Origin: Trachythela sp. YZ-2020
Taxonomy: Eukaryota; Cnidaria; Anthozoa; Malacalcyonacea; Clavulariidae
Direction of reading: 5' to 3'
Assembly: GCA_016169945.1 (NCBI GenBank)
Contig: JADLSH010000073.1
Location: 682,001 to 746,000, forward strand
DNA length: 64,000 nt
Positions 39,196-54,100 of this stretch are shown one piece after another (positions within the stretch are counted from its first letter, which is position 1; the number at the start of each line of letters is the position of its first letter). The notes below the pieces were generated by a model, which saw nothing but the letters and a program-made list of their open reading frames with translations, had not been told where the DNA came from and searched no databases. Both the position numbers and the translations under genes were made by a program.

Positions 39196-42100
39196 ATGGC
39201 TTCTGTGCAGCCTGTTAACGAGATAGCAAAGCCAGCAGCCATTGCAACGGACTCAGGGGAAGAGAGTGACGATGCTTATGACGATGTTATCGAAGTCAGT
39301 CCGTGTGGAAGATGGGAAAAACGACGAATTGAGGTGAGAAAAGGCTGAAAAGCTTATTTATTTTTGGGCAATTGTATCATTATATGGATTTTTTTGACAT
39401 ACTGACAAGTAGACATTTAAGCATAACCTGCAAAATATATATATGGCCTTGTATATAAAAGTACTCTAGTTACAATGTACACATTTGTCTCGTTCATGAA
39501 TAATTAATGACTTGCAGGCTGCAGCCAATCAAATTTCAAATATTGCATCACATGTATACCCTTGTAATTAGAAGAAGCACCTGGGGCCGGTTGTACGAAG
39601 GCCGTTTAGCTTAAATGGTGGATAAACCAAAATTAAATAACACTTTCACACATTTTGTGAATGACTGAACTTAAATCTTATGCATTTAATATGTAGTAGC
39701 AAACATAATTGTTCTATTCAAGTTGAAAAATTTAAGCTTAGTTTTTCGATGAATGTATAGACTTGGTCGATATATTTGGTTTATCCACCAGATAGGCTAA
39801 ACGGACTTCGTACAACCCGACCCCAGTTGTAATATTTCTGAATATGAGAACTGATTCATTTCACAAATTGTTTATGAAATTCTCATCTGTTAATATTGCA
39901 GTAATGCCAATAGAAGCGTTCAGAAAAATGTTGGTAAACAAGAATTTCCTTCAAACGTTCCTAACACCCTGTAATTTGAATGAACCAATTAGATTTAAAA
40001 TATTTTTAGTGAGTAATTCTAATTGGTCAATTCAAACAGGAAGTTAGGAACTTTTTAATATAGAAACTGCTTGCCTGGGCCTTGTTTACATTTTCATGGC
40101 AGGCAAAATCCAGGAGAGCTTCATATTAGCTTTAGCCCCCATTTTACGGAAAGATTTAATGGTTTAATAGAAAGATGTCAATAATATTCACTCCACAGGT
40201 AACACAGCGTGATGTTCCAGGAATTGATAAAGCTTTCCTTGCAATGGATACAGAAGAAGGTGTAGAAGTTGTTTGGAATGAGGTTCAGTTTTCACAGAGG
40301 AAAAATTATAAAGCACAAGAAGTGAGCTGCAAATAGTTTATCAGTTTTGACTCACCAAACTATGGTGCTCCCCAATTTGCCCTATTTTAATTGTTTTTCT
40401 CTATTAACAATAGGCAATTTTACTCCACAAGGGGGAATTCTGAGATATTAATAGGTTACTCAGATTGCAGTATCTGCGCACGTCTCATGTGTTAACCTAT
40501 TCAGCCACAATACAACCTGGTATTACCGAAACTGTGGATGTAAAATGTGTTGTGCTTTTGTGTCGAAATATTCAGGAATGCAACTAGGCGTACATTGATT
40601 TCCTAACATTGTGAAATCAATATTTTGAGAATGGCAACATCTGATTTGTCTGCAGGAAATTGTGCTGAGATTAGCAATTTAGTCACATTCCTGAATGTTT
40701 TGACACAAAAACATGGCACATTTTTCACATGAGAGGAAGCATCGGTTTCTTGGTTTTGGTCTACTCAAGTATAATTAGTAATCTGTATTACTTGCTATGT
40801 GGAGCAGGCATTTAGCCATGCGGCTGGCCAACTGGCCTAAGGAAAAGTTTCTCTAAATAGCAACTTACAATGTTTGTGATATTTAAAGCTGTCAGCCACT
40901 GTTCAGCTTAGCTATTGCTTATGTTTTGATACTTTTTGTTGCAAACATGCTTAGTGATGAGTATAGGACAATTGATTATCCAGTAACTGATATTCAAAAC
41001 ACAACCCTACAATTGAAAGACCAAAATAAAGAGTCTTGTGATAAGGTGAAAGCATTGCACTTAAGTTTGGAACAATGCAAAGCAAATTTGCTTGAAGTTA
41101 AAACAAATGAAGACCAATCTAAAAATCCCCGATCACCGATTAGTGAAGGCAAAGCCATAAGTAACCAATCACATGCGATAACATCAAACCAGTGAAGCGT
41201 TACTGTTACAATAAAGTCTCATTACAAAGGAAACTCGCAGGTAAAAATTAACAATTCTAATATCCCTCACGCCTAACATCAGAAAAATAATCGTATAATA
41301 AAAGATAATGCAAACAAAAACAGAGTGTCCCTTTGACCAATGATTCTCGACCTAAAATTCCCCGACCACCTCTTAATACCAGCAACACTACATGATAATT
41401 TACGCCAGGCATCATTAAACCAACACAGAGTTTCCTCAGTAACAAGTAATGTCATCCACAGCAATCACCGGCGCTTGAAGTCAGTGAAAACACCTTATAA
41501 TAAACGTTCATGTAAACAACAGCAACCTAGTTTGACTTCGAAGGGAAACCTCTCTGTTACAGTGGAGCCTCTTCCAACAACAACGAGGAATTATCATCAT
41601 CAAATTCTTACCACATAAATGGCTGCAATATTTGCCTCTAATTCAACTCCCGAAATCTAACAAATCCAACAAATTTTTATTAGATAAACGGCTGCACCAT
41701 CTGCCTCTGATAGATCTTCCTAAATCGAGGAAAGTTGCTCATCGTTCTTCAACACAAGCAAGTAAAGGCCCTTTTCGGCGGCTCCCTCTGGATGCCCCCC
41801 CCCCCCTTTACCAACATCACTAGAACCTTATTCGCCGGGCGACGAGGAGATAAATACTGAAATCACATTTCACTTTGATGAGCTAACTGAGAACATCTCC
41901 CGGAAGCATATTCAAACGATACAGACCCATCCCCACTCTCAGGAACGTAAACAATTTGCGAATAGGAGTTATAACAACTTAATAATTGTTCCCCTTACCA
42001 AACCCAATTCAAGAGCTGGAAAAGGTAATAAATTGAATGGAATAAAGTTATTCCATCTCAATGCACAGTCACTTAAAAACAGAGGTCACTTAATCCAAAT

Positions 42101-45100
42101 AAGAGAGCTGGTTACCGCCAAAAATGTTGATATTCTTGCAATATCGGAGTCATGGGTTAACTTATCCACGTCTAATTCTGAGGTAGAAATCCTAGGTTAC
42201 AAATTATACAGACAGACTCGTGGCACCTGGTGTGTGTATCTATGTGCGTAACAACTTTGCGTAACATCTATGTGCGTAAGTTTCCACCAACTGTGCTTCT
42301 TATAGACCCCCAGACTGCCCGGTAACCTGCATTAGAGATGAATTTAAACCTAAGTACACCGAAGCCCTATTGATATGGGCAAACAGATCGTTATCGTGGG
42401 TGATTTAAACTGCAATCTTCTCAAAACATCGTGTTTGGAAGCAAAGACACTATTAGATACCTGCTCCGAATTGCATTTACTTCAACTCATTAAAGAGCCA
42501 ACAAGGATAACCGCACAAACGAGATGATTATTAGACGTCATCATGATTTCGTCTTCTTCTAAAGTTAAAGGCAGTGGTGTCGTAGACATTGGCATTACTG
42601 CATTAGTGATCATTGTTTGGTCTATTGTACACTGAAATTAAAGACCAGTAAACCCCAGTCCAAATATTTAAATGTGAGAAGTTACAAGAATTTCGATTCA
42701 GTTTGTTTTAATACAGAGCTCTCGCAACTTCCCTTCCATGAGATATACGTGAATCTAAAACTTGACTGTTTCAATCAATTATTCTTAAATACCCTAAACA
42801 ATCATGCGCCAATTAAGAATATTAGAATTAGAGGAAGATCTCACCCGTTCATCAACAAAGATATAAGACAGTTAGTAATGAATTTAAGAGACAGAAAGTT
42901 AAAGATATATTTAAACGTTCACATAATATAGAAGATTGGGAAGTTTATAAGCGACTTAGGAACTCCGTAAAATTATCTTTAAGAACAGCGGAGTCCAATT
43001 ATGTACGCGCAGTCAAATCGAGAAATATAAGGGAATTCGAGAACGAAACCCTGCTATCAAAAAGACCACAAAATAATAGCCGATGAATTTAATACCTATT
43101 TCACTTCTGTGGGAAAAATAACAGCGGACAAAGTAAAGAAACTAACAAAGGATAACGGTATCTCGATAACTTCTCCTCCGCCACATGTGACTACTGCTGA
43201 AACGTTTGAGTTTTAGTCCAGTTACTCGTGATGAAATTCGAAAAATAATCATAAAATCTCCGTCCACATATGTCTCCGGCTTTAGAAACACTTGGTTGGT
43301 TACCAATTAAAGAACATTTGCTGTACAGAGACGCTGTATTAACTTACAAATGCATAAATAATCAAGCACCTTTATACCTTTGTCACAAGTTTGAGCAAAG
43401 AAATCAAATTCATGATCGTGTTACTACTAGAAATAGTAAAGATCTCGATATCCCATAGTATCGGACATCGAGTGGCCAAAGATGTTTTAAATATAGGGGA
43501 ACTAAAATATGGAACGCTCTGGACACACAATTAAAATCCATTAGTGATCTATAGGTGTTTTTAAAACTGAACTAAAATCAGACCTTTTAAAGGAACATTT
43601 ATGTTAAATTTTAGGACTATTTTAAATCATTACATTGTCTATATAACTCGTAAATATCTCACTTGTAAATAGTATTTATATTTAATCTTTAGTGTACCTT
43701 TTAAAATTTTATGTAAATTGTCATTGAAAAGCCCATTAGGCGTTACTGGGAATGTCAATTAATAAATATGTATATATATATATACGTTGATAATATATGA
43801 TCAATTTCCTGCATTTTAATGGACTACTAACTGCTAGCTCTTACAATTTTTATGTTCTTCAATTTTAGGCTACCATTAAGACAATATTTCAAAATTTGAC
43901 TAAACTTAAGGTAAATGGATTTATTTTATTAATTAGACATTAATTACAGGTACATTTACCCCCAAAACCAAGGTAACCCAAAAACCACAAGCTTAGTTCA
44001 AATGTGTTTTAACGTCAAGTGAATTGAACGGTTGATTATTGCATTTTACCATTCAAGTTACAGTTTCCACAAACATCAAATGTTTTATTCACGTAGTTGG
44101 CCGATTTATGGTTTAGATTTGTGATAAATTAAAGTACATTAACACGAAAAAAGGCAGTGGTATGATCTGTGGACTCGTACCTCGCTCTTTTGTAATTGGC
44201 ATCGTTAAATACTACATCGTAAACCATATAAATTGTGCACCTGGACCATAAATCGGAAAGCTAATAACCAGACATTCAATAATATGGTCATTTTGATCTA
44301 TCTGTATGGTGTCCATATTAGGGAGATTTGACTGTCACTGTGTCAGTATTGTATGGAGGTTTTGCACCATCACATGACCAAAACTCTAAAATCTTTAAGG
44401 TGCAACCACTGACCTAAATAATCGGGTCGCTTAACCTGTTTTGTTCAAATGCTGTTAAAAGCTACGTTTTTCCAAACCTAACGCGAAAAAATGCTTGAGC
44501 ATTTGTTTTTGGCGGCCATGTTGGATGGCATCAATCATGCCATCATTCTTATAATAATATTCTATATAATAACATACAAAACATATTAAACAGCCAGCTT
44601 TATAGGTTGCATGTTAAAGATTTTGGAATTTGGTCACATGATATTGTTCAACTTGCACAGTACCACTCTCTGTGCAAATTAAATAGTTGAAAAATTCACC
44701 CTTTTTTTCGACAGCATCCAAACATCGTGAAATTTCACAGGTTTTGGAATGATATGCAGGGTGACAAAGTACGTCTTGTCTTCATTTCGGAATATATGAC
44801 CTCTGGATCATTGAAAAAATTCCTCAAGAAGACACGCACGAATAACAAGACGATGAGTGCTAAGGTACATGATTGTACTTTTTGATGAATTCACTGGCGT
44901 AAGAACCGGGTGGGCATAGGGGGCATGTGCCCCACCTCCCAAGTTTTCTTCAAAGTGCCCTTTTCTCCAGCTAAAACAATCGGAAAAGTGTATTTTTCTA
45001 ATAGACAAGATGCCTGCTGAGGCGTTTTGGCCCTGGGTTGGAAAATGCACGACCTGTCCTATAGTCTTGAACAGACGAATATTCAAGACAAAATTTTGAC

Positions 45101-48100
45101 AACCAATTTCATTATTAAATATTGCACAACAAAATACAACAAAAATATGTAAAATTAATATAAGGTATTTAAACCTTGTCATAGTTATTGGTCTTGTTAT
45201 TTACCTCGAAGACAAACTGGTGGTGACCGAATCCAAGGCCGAATTTTCGCCTTAATTTCCAGCGATTTTACCAACAATAATATGCTATTGAACATGCAAA
45301 GGAGTCTACAATGAACATATAATGTACGCTGTGTTGTTTAATTAAAAGAAAGCCTGTTATTGATGTGTCTTTTTAAGAAAAAATCACCTTATACATATCG
45401 CCCGCTCTTAAACGGCGGCCATTTTGAGAGTTGATGAGAGTCAATGAGAGTTGCAACTCTCGCTCGCGTTTGATCGCTAACTCTTATGTTCTCTCATCAC
45501 CACTCGTCAACATTGAGCTTGTTCAAATTTTGATGAGAGTTGATACTTGAGTTTTTGCTCGTTTGACCGGTACGCGTGGTAATATCCTGTCAACTCTCGT
45601 GTAATTCTTGTTCTTATTTGACCGAGGCATGAGAGTGATGAAACTTCCATGCAAACTCTTGTTGGCTAGCTCTCATCAACTCTCATCCTCATTTGACCAG
45701 GGCTTAATTACCTTTGTTATGATAATGTTATGTTGCGAGCATAAACACGTTTTGCTATTAATTAAGTACATTACAATATGTTCTCTCTCCAATTGTTCTG
45801 TTACATGTATATTATGAAGGAGATTTTTGGAATAATTTTGCCGTACCTTCAACTAATTGGCATCAACGCTGTAACGTACCAGTTTCCGTTTTTTTATTTT
45901 AAAACATGCTGGTTGAAATAAGTAACACATTCTGTATAAATTCTTCAATAGGTTGTTAAGAAATGGTGTCGTCAGATTCTCTCTGCTCTAAGGTAACATG
46001 CTGTTGATGAAATGTTGATAAAAGTTAATGAAAGTTAATGAAAGTTGAGAATCAAGCCTTGATAAGATATTCTTCTTCTAGCTGGCAGCAGCCATCCAGA
46101 CCCAAAACATTTCCTGCCAAATTTCAACTTCCAACTGAACAGAGTGTGCCTTCTGCAAAACCAATGCAATTATGCATGGTCGTAACCCAAGTCACCCAAC
46201 GACAAAAAAATGTCAGGCAGCCAGGCTATGCTGGCACCATAGTCCCTATAACAGTGTCTGGAAACGCATCTAAAGCTTTTGTTCTATGTTTGTGTTCATG
46301 TTTGTGCGCCTTCACGCTCAGTAAACACATTGTTCTCTTAGCATAATGAAGGAAGCAGCCAATAAACTCCGTGCAGCTGAATATTAACATTTGTAAAACA
46401 AAGAAAACGTGCACTCTCAGTACACCCTCAACATTAACCCACGGACATAGCTCATTCTTTTCTCTTAAATACTTCTTATATACTTTCCTCTATATCCCCT
46501 CTTCCCTTCCCTTGTACGACATTTATAGCGCTTTGGTAAGTGTAACGCCTGTGCGCAGGCCTTCGACCCTATAATCGGCCGAAACCTGCACGCAGGCTAT
46601 ATCTTTACATATTAATTCTAATTTGTTATGATTGTTATGACTACTTTATTTTCATTGGTTAATATTTTGTTCACGTGACAGCTTTTATAGCGTTGCTATA
46701 AAAGCTGATGTAATGTGTTTATCTGTCTACTAATTTCTCCTGACGAAGGGCTTTAGCTCGAAACGTCGAGATTTTGTTTATATCTTTTAGGCACACGCGA
46801 AGCAACCCTCTATTTGTTATATACTTTCAAGTTTGCCGCGTTTCCAGACACTGTATTATAGGGACTATGCTGGCACAAAAACATTCAAAAGCACTTGAAA
46901 TCTTCACATGTTCAATACGCGGCGTTTTTTTATTGTATTTTACTATTTCAACATGCCTCTTGTATCACTTTGGCACTACGCCACATTGTTGAATGCTAAC
47001 AACGTTAGAACTTATAAATTTGTCAAGGCTTCATTTTTGATTTCTTGCTTTCCTAAAAGATTTTCGATGAGGTCGAAAAGAGTTCTGGCAGCATACTGCT
47101 GGACATTCTCAAGCCTTGTTGAGAATTAGAGAGTTGAAACAAGTGTATCTTTTCCCTGCAGTTATCTTCACGCATGTAACCCACCCATTGTTCATGGAAA
47201 TCTTTCATGTGATACAATCTTCATTCAACACAATGGACTTATCAAGATTGGTTCAGGTACAAATAAATAATTCAAATGTTGATTTTGGAACGCGTGGTTC
47301 TAGTGTAGGTAGCTATGAACGATATACTTGAAGGTTTGTATGATCAAACTACATCTGAAAAATATAACAAGGACTTCGAAGTTTCGAGCAGACCTTTCGG
47401 CTGGTTGCCAACTTCCAGACGAAGGGCCTTCGCTTGAAACGTCGAAGTTCTTGTTATACCGGGTGGCGCAAAAAAGTACGACTGTTTGATTTAGTATAAC
47501 TTAAAACTAAAAGAGCTATTACACTAAAACAAGTTTCTTTGCATTCAGCGATGTCTAACTTAAGTATTGATATATGCCACGCGCTTTTTCATGCAATATT
47601 GACCGAGATAGCTGCGTTTAAACTTGAGTAAACATTTTTAGAATTGTCGAGAATTAACTAAAAACGGCTTGTTAAATATTAATACAGCAATAACCTGTGT
47701 TAAGACGCATAAGGTAGATTAGCCTTATAAATTAATTTTCATGAATTGGCTAATATCGTGCATAAGAGCATATCTATTCAAGAAACATTTCTAACTTCAC
47801 TTCATTGAAATAATACTTGCGATAAAATGGTAACGGTTATCAAATTAGTGTAATAATCTCGACAGTTCCAAAAATGTTTACTCAAGTTTAAACGCAGCTA
47901 TCTCAGTAAATATTGCATGAAAATGCACATGGCATATATCACAATTTAAGTTAGACATCGCTGAATGCAAAGAAACTTGTTTAAGTGTAATAGCTCTTTT
48001 ATAGTTTTTAAGTTATACTAAATCAAACAGTCGTACTTTTTTTTGCGCCACTCGGTAGTTACTTCAGGTAATTTGATCCTACAATCCCAATCCCTCAAGT

Positions 48101-51100
48101 ACATTTTGATTTTTGAGCCTACATCTGGGCTGGGACTCGCGTTAGTTAATAATAACAACTACAAGTTATCATTTAATACGTAATTGATGTTTTAGTTGCC
48201 CCAGATACAATTCGTGATCACGTCAAAACCTATCGCGAGGAAAGAAGAAATATGCATTATCTTGCACCAGAATATGGTGAGGAATATTACAATAGATGTG
48301 GCAGGGCTCAAAATAACGGCCGGTCAACGGTCAATGACCGGCCAAAAATGCCTGTTGACCGGTCACTTTTAAACCTCGCCGGTCATTTTGACCGGCCACA
48401 TTTTCATGCCTTCCGCTAGAATTTTAAATCCTTATGATAAAGATTTCCCTGAAAGCACTACAGTAACACTGACAACGTTGCCTATATTCACCTAAATACA
48501 CGGTGATTGCTAACGTCTTGAGCGTTTAGAACGTCACCGTGAAACAATAAAAGCGATGTCTCTGAACAAATTCTTATATGATTTGTTTCACTGTTAGTAT
48601 ATGCGTATTAGTGACCGGTCAAAAACAGATTTTTGACCGAGCTAAAATCAAACTGACCGGTCATTTTGACCGGAGACCTATCGGCCGTTATTTTGAGCCC
48701 TGATGTGATTTCATTTTCCGCATGTACCGTATACATAACATACATTTTCTGTTTGCTAGCAACTTGAGTTACAGTATAGAGCATGTGTTTTTGCTTTCTA
48801 GGTCTTCCAGGAACAAGCAGGCAATACGATACAGCCGCTGATGTCTTTGCATTTGGCATTTGTACATTAGAGGTAAGAATATCAAGATGTTTGTTGAAGG
48901 GTGCAACTACCTCGTACGAGCGGAGGCCCTTCATCTGGAAGTTAGTGACATATAATAATTTTTTTTTTAATTATCCATCTTAGGACAAGAAATACAATGG
49001 ATTTACAAAATTAAATAGTGCTATAATTACAATAAAAAATATTTACTATATATATGATAAACTAAACTTGTGTAAAAGTAAAAAATCAGTTTCATAAAAA
49101 TAACTTGGTTGAGGCATCTCAAATGCAAAACGAGTTTTTGTTTCTTTCTGTTTGTTTTTTTGGAAGAGATTTTTTTAAAACTCTTAAACCATACGGATTA
49201 ACTCTTACGGATTAACTATTGTTCTGGCAGACATGGATGGTCTGGGGGTATCCGTTCAAACTCACGATTTGCTGCACAACCTCTTCTATCTTCTATAGAT
49301 GGAGATATAGATGGAGTCGAGTCTCAACATTTTCTGTTATAATTGTAGATGGCTGCATTGGAGTTACAAGATAAAGAAAGTCACATAGGCTCTGAAGCTG
49401 TGAAAAAAGCAATCGATAATCTGACTGACGATGATTTTAAGGTACTGTCGTGCTTTACTTTAACATTGCTAGCAATTCGTGTTGAAGGTAGAGTAAAAAA
49501 ATAGGTACACGTATTGCTTGGAATAGAGGTTAAAGCATCAAATCTTACAGGATTTCATCGGGAAGTGTCTGATTGAAGATCCAGTTCTGCGACCCAGTGT
49601 GGTGGCACTTATGTTTCATAAATGGTTGTTCGAGGTATGTGAGAACAGATGCAATAGGATGCTCTTTTGCTGGCTATTGTACTTGAATATTCTGTTATTT
49701 AATGTATATGCTTTACTATTGTATTGTATTGTATTGTATTGTATTGTATTGTATTGTATTGTATTGTATTGTATTGTATTGTATTGTATTGTATTGTATT
49801 GTATTGTATTGTATTGAAACTTTATTTGTATTGAAACTTTATTTAGGTAAAAATTTTCAGTAAAAATTTTACATTAGTATAAATATAGAAGAAACAAATA
49901 AAAGTAATACTATTTACAAAGAACAAAAAATATATAATGATTTACATGGTTGCCGTGTGCGAGTCTGTAGAAGCTAACTAAATTTCTAAACCTCTTTTAA
50001 AGACACTGAGAGATTGTGCCGATCGAAGTTCAGTTGGTAAACTATTCCATACAACTGCTCCGTCATAGCTGAAGGAGCGTTTTAGATAATCTGTGTGCGG
50101 CTTGGGGACAAACAGTTTATTCTCATTGTCTCTCAAGCTATAAGGACAAGATCTCCTTAAGTATTTGTGTAGACAAGATCTACTAAAGTATTTGTGCAAT
50201 ATTCTCCTTTCAGGTTCCTTCATTAAAACTCTTGTCTGCTTATGCAGCACTTGATAACAGTGGTATGTTGTGAAATTTATTGTTGACATGTTCTTTTTGA
50301 CGTCCTGCATGTAATGTTTGGTATTTTACTTGGATTCGTTACATCGTTACTACAGGGTTAAAAAATAGGCGTACGGACGTACGATTGTACGCCGAAAAAT
50401 GCTTGGCGTACGTCAAGTATCTAAGGAAACGTACGATAACGTACACTTACTACAGCTCCTTTGTATTAGCCTACAATTACTTCAGACAACGAGCATTCTC
50501 TGGTCCGATTTAGCGTCGTCAATTTTCCATCTCGCTATCTGCAGCGCTTTTTAGTCTTACCAAAAATTTCACGTTGTTTAACGGTTAACTCGCGAGTAAC
50601 GACGTTTTGAAAACTCGATAAACGCCCGCGAAATTTTCTATTTCTAACAAACAGGAAATATATACAACAGAGAACATGGGTAAAACTATAGTTCAGAAAA
50701 TCGTACGTCAACATCGATAAACCGTACGCCAACTTAGGTATAGAGCGTACGACCTTGTACGGCATTTCTCAAGTATTTTTTTACCCCTGGTTACATGTTT
50801 TTTGTGTTCGTGCACCCTCCTACAAAGTTTTCACTGACCCTGTACATGTAGGAATACGTCAAAGCAAGTACCAGAAATACATAAGCCATCGGTACCTCTT
50901 GTAGGGTGTGGGCACCTCCAAAGGTGTTCAGAAAAGTCCGCATCAACCATTGCATACCCAAATTGTCATTATTTATGGCACTTTTAATAACACCTGCAGC
51001 AGCACCCTATATGGCTTCGCCTGCTTTCACCCCCTCTGTTACATGAGCCTGGATCTCTGATCTCCCCAGATCACAGCTACGGAGCTTTTCTTCGTTTAGT

Positions 51101-54100
51101 GACTCTTCCTGAATCAAAAGAAGTTAAAGACCCAGAAAGAGTTTTGGTGGATATTCCATCCCTGGGAGGAAATGTTTCTACTCGACGGTAAGGAATATAA
51201 CACCTTGTCTATTTGATTGTTGTATCAATTTTGAACTTCATACATGTGTGGAATGGAAAATTCCATCTTTCACCTCATGAACATATTTTTACCATTGCAC
51301 TCATTGAAACAAAATTGCCGCCATGACAACAAAATTTCTCGAGGAAGTTAATTTGATACCGAACTACCGGCATGCATTGCGCCAAAGCACCATTAGGCAA
51401 TATGCCTAGTTGGCAAACCATAGGCCTATTGTTCGAGCTGAAAGCAATGCATTTAAATCTTTCATCAGCCTCGGACATCTATTATCCTGTATTACATTGT
51501 TTTTAAGTTCAAGGTGAATATATGTCATTAGTAAAATTACATAGGTGATTATTGAAAATTCTCAACGCTGATTGGTTGCGCTACCTCGGATTAATACGCG
51601 ATAATCACCTAAAGCGTCTTTAAGCCGCTTTTATCGTAAATATTCAATTAAAATATTTTTGAAATGTGCATTTTTTATTTTTTTCCAAATAATCACCTAT
51701 GTAATTTTACTAAAACAATTATTCGCCTCAGGCTCGGTGAATATCGGCGAATAAAGACCTCGACTTCGTCTCGGTTTTTATTCACCGATATTCACCTCGC
51801 CTTCGGCGAATAATTGTTAAATGCTAATTGCTTTGTCGTTTAACTCTCCCTCTAGAACTTTGGAAACGCGCAATTGCGTTCTGAAGGGGGATAAGAAAGA
51901 ATAGTTTTTAAAGAGCGACGCCCCCGAATGAGCGCCGCGCCCGAATAAGCGCCGCCCAAAACACTAAAAATTTAAAGAGCATACGGTAGTCAAATTATAT
52001 TTTGCTTTCACAAAGTTGAGGAATTTTCAGTTTATAGGAATAAATTGAAAATGGCTTCATTTTTAAACATCTTGTACATGTTGTACATGTATACAGTTCA
52101 TCGAAATTGATAGGGTGTTCTATTTCAGAGAAAAGGATCTACCATCGTTGGAAAGAGAGAAATACCTCGAAGAAGTACAGTAAGTTCTTAATATATTCTA
52201 CTGAAAGTAGTTGTATAATTTACTTTTGCGGTTGAAGCAGCCGCTTGAAACTTGGAAATAATACTTTAACTGGCAGTACCCTACCACTGACGAGTGAAAT
52301 CGTCTGGCGTTAGACAGAGTAAAATACTAAACTAGGGCGCATCTGGGCGCATTGCAAGCTAATGGGTTAACACGAGGCACTAGCAGATAGTTTTGTTAAC
52401 CCATTAGCTGGTTGTACTCTACCACTGACGAGTAAAAACTTAAAAACAAAGAAAGTTTAACTATCCTGAAAACTTTTCAAAGAAAGTTTAACTTTCTTTG
52501 AAACAAAGAAAGTTTAACTATCCTGTCAACTATCGCTACCGAATAAACCTGCAAATCGACCAAAAACTATCTCACGTTGTGCTGTTAATTTTATTGGCTG
52601 GTGATGTGGCGAGAAACCCTGGTCCTTTCCCATCTTCACCTTCCAAACGAACAGTAAAATGTCTTTCCATTAATGCGAGAAGCTTAACAAGTTTACATAG
52701 AACAAACGACAGCGAATATTGCAGTAATATGAAACTTTTCCAGAATTTAGTCTACGCCGAGGACAGTGATATTGTTTTTGTAAATGAAACATGGCTCAAG
52801 AAAGATATCTACGACCTTGAAATCCTGCACTCGGGTTATAGCATTTTTAGAAACGATCGGGACACTCGGGGCGGAGGTGTACTTTTAGCCGTAAAAACAT
52901 CTTCCTTTAAGTCTGTGCGCGAAGTTAAACATAACTCTGACCTAGAGATCACCTTGGCTGAAATAACAACTGCTTCAGACATGAAACTTCTGTTGGCTTC
53001 CAGTTATCGACCTCCAAATGACGATCAGGCTTGGTTGGAGCGTTTCAAAAAGTTTCTCGGTAACATTTGTTCAAGCCACCAACATATTGTCCTCGCAGGA
53101 GACTTTAATCTTCCACAAATTTCATGGAATTCTCCAGAAAAAATCACCGGTGTCGGAAATGCTTTTATCGAACTGCTTAACGATTACTTCATGGTTCAGC
53201 TCAACAACACCGCAACTAGAGAAAACAACATCCTTGATCTCGTTATTACGAACATCCCAGAGCTTGTCAACAAAGGCGATATCATGTCTCCCGCTGAAGC
53301 AGAAATCTACACGGATCACAGTATAGTCAACTTCGACCTCGCTGTTCATCCCAAACGCTTGCCCAAAATTAACAAGACTGTGTATGATTACCGGCGAGGA
53401 GACTTTACGTCTCTTAGATCTGCTCTCGAATCCCTAAACCTCTCTGACTTGATATCAACCGATGGTGACATCAATGAAGACTGGAAACGTTTGGAAAAAG
53501 CATTCTTAGCGACGGTTTCGGATTATATTCCAAAAATAGAACTAAGAAGTCGAAATAACGTCCCGTGGATGAACGGCACATAACATCAAAAAGAAAAACC
53601 CCTTGAGGCGTAAGCTAAAGAAATCTCCCACATCCAATAACCTGAAAGAGAGAATCAAAGTTCTTAGAACCACTATCAAGAAAATGTTGCGTGAAAGTCG
53701 ATTAAAGTACATCAACTCTATTTGTAATTAGCACAAGAGTAACCCGAAGCGTTTTTGGTCGTTGTTCAAATTAAAATCCAAAACCTGTAATGTTCCTGAG
53801 AAGATCTCAATGGAAGTCGAAAAAGACGTAAGAACATATTCAGAAACCCCGGATGACATTGCAACTCTCTTCAATAACTACTTTACATCCATCTTCACCA
53901 CTGGTCCAGATATTACAGTAGACCCCTCTACGATCGATGATACCTTCTCTAGTTATTCAACGAACACGGCCTTGTTGGAAGATGTTGTTTTAATACCTGA
54001 AGAAATAGCTGCCGTATTAATAACACTCGACAATGACAAAGCCCATGGTCCGGACGGCATTCCTGCTCGTCTACTAAAAGAAACAGCATCACAAATAGCT

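Noticed and set aside
46226..46414. Small ORFs on both strands around 46.0-46.6 kb
   Set aside because: No conserved motifs. They lie in NRBP intron 5 between repeat elements.
49599..49817. 72-residue ORF ending in LYCIVLYCIV repeats
   Set aside because: The repeat part is the (TATTG)n tail of a LINE; the upstream part overlaps NRBP exon 10 in another frame.
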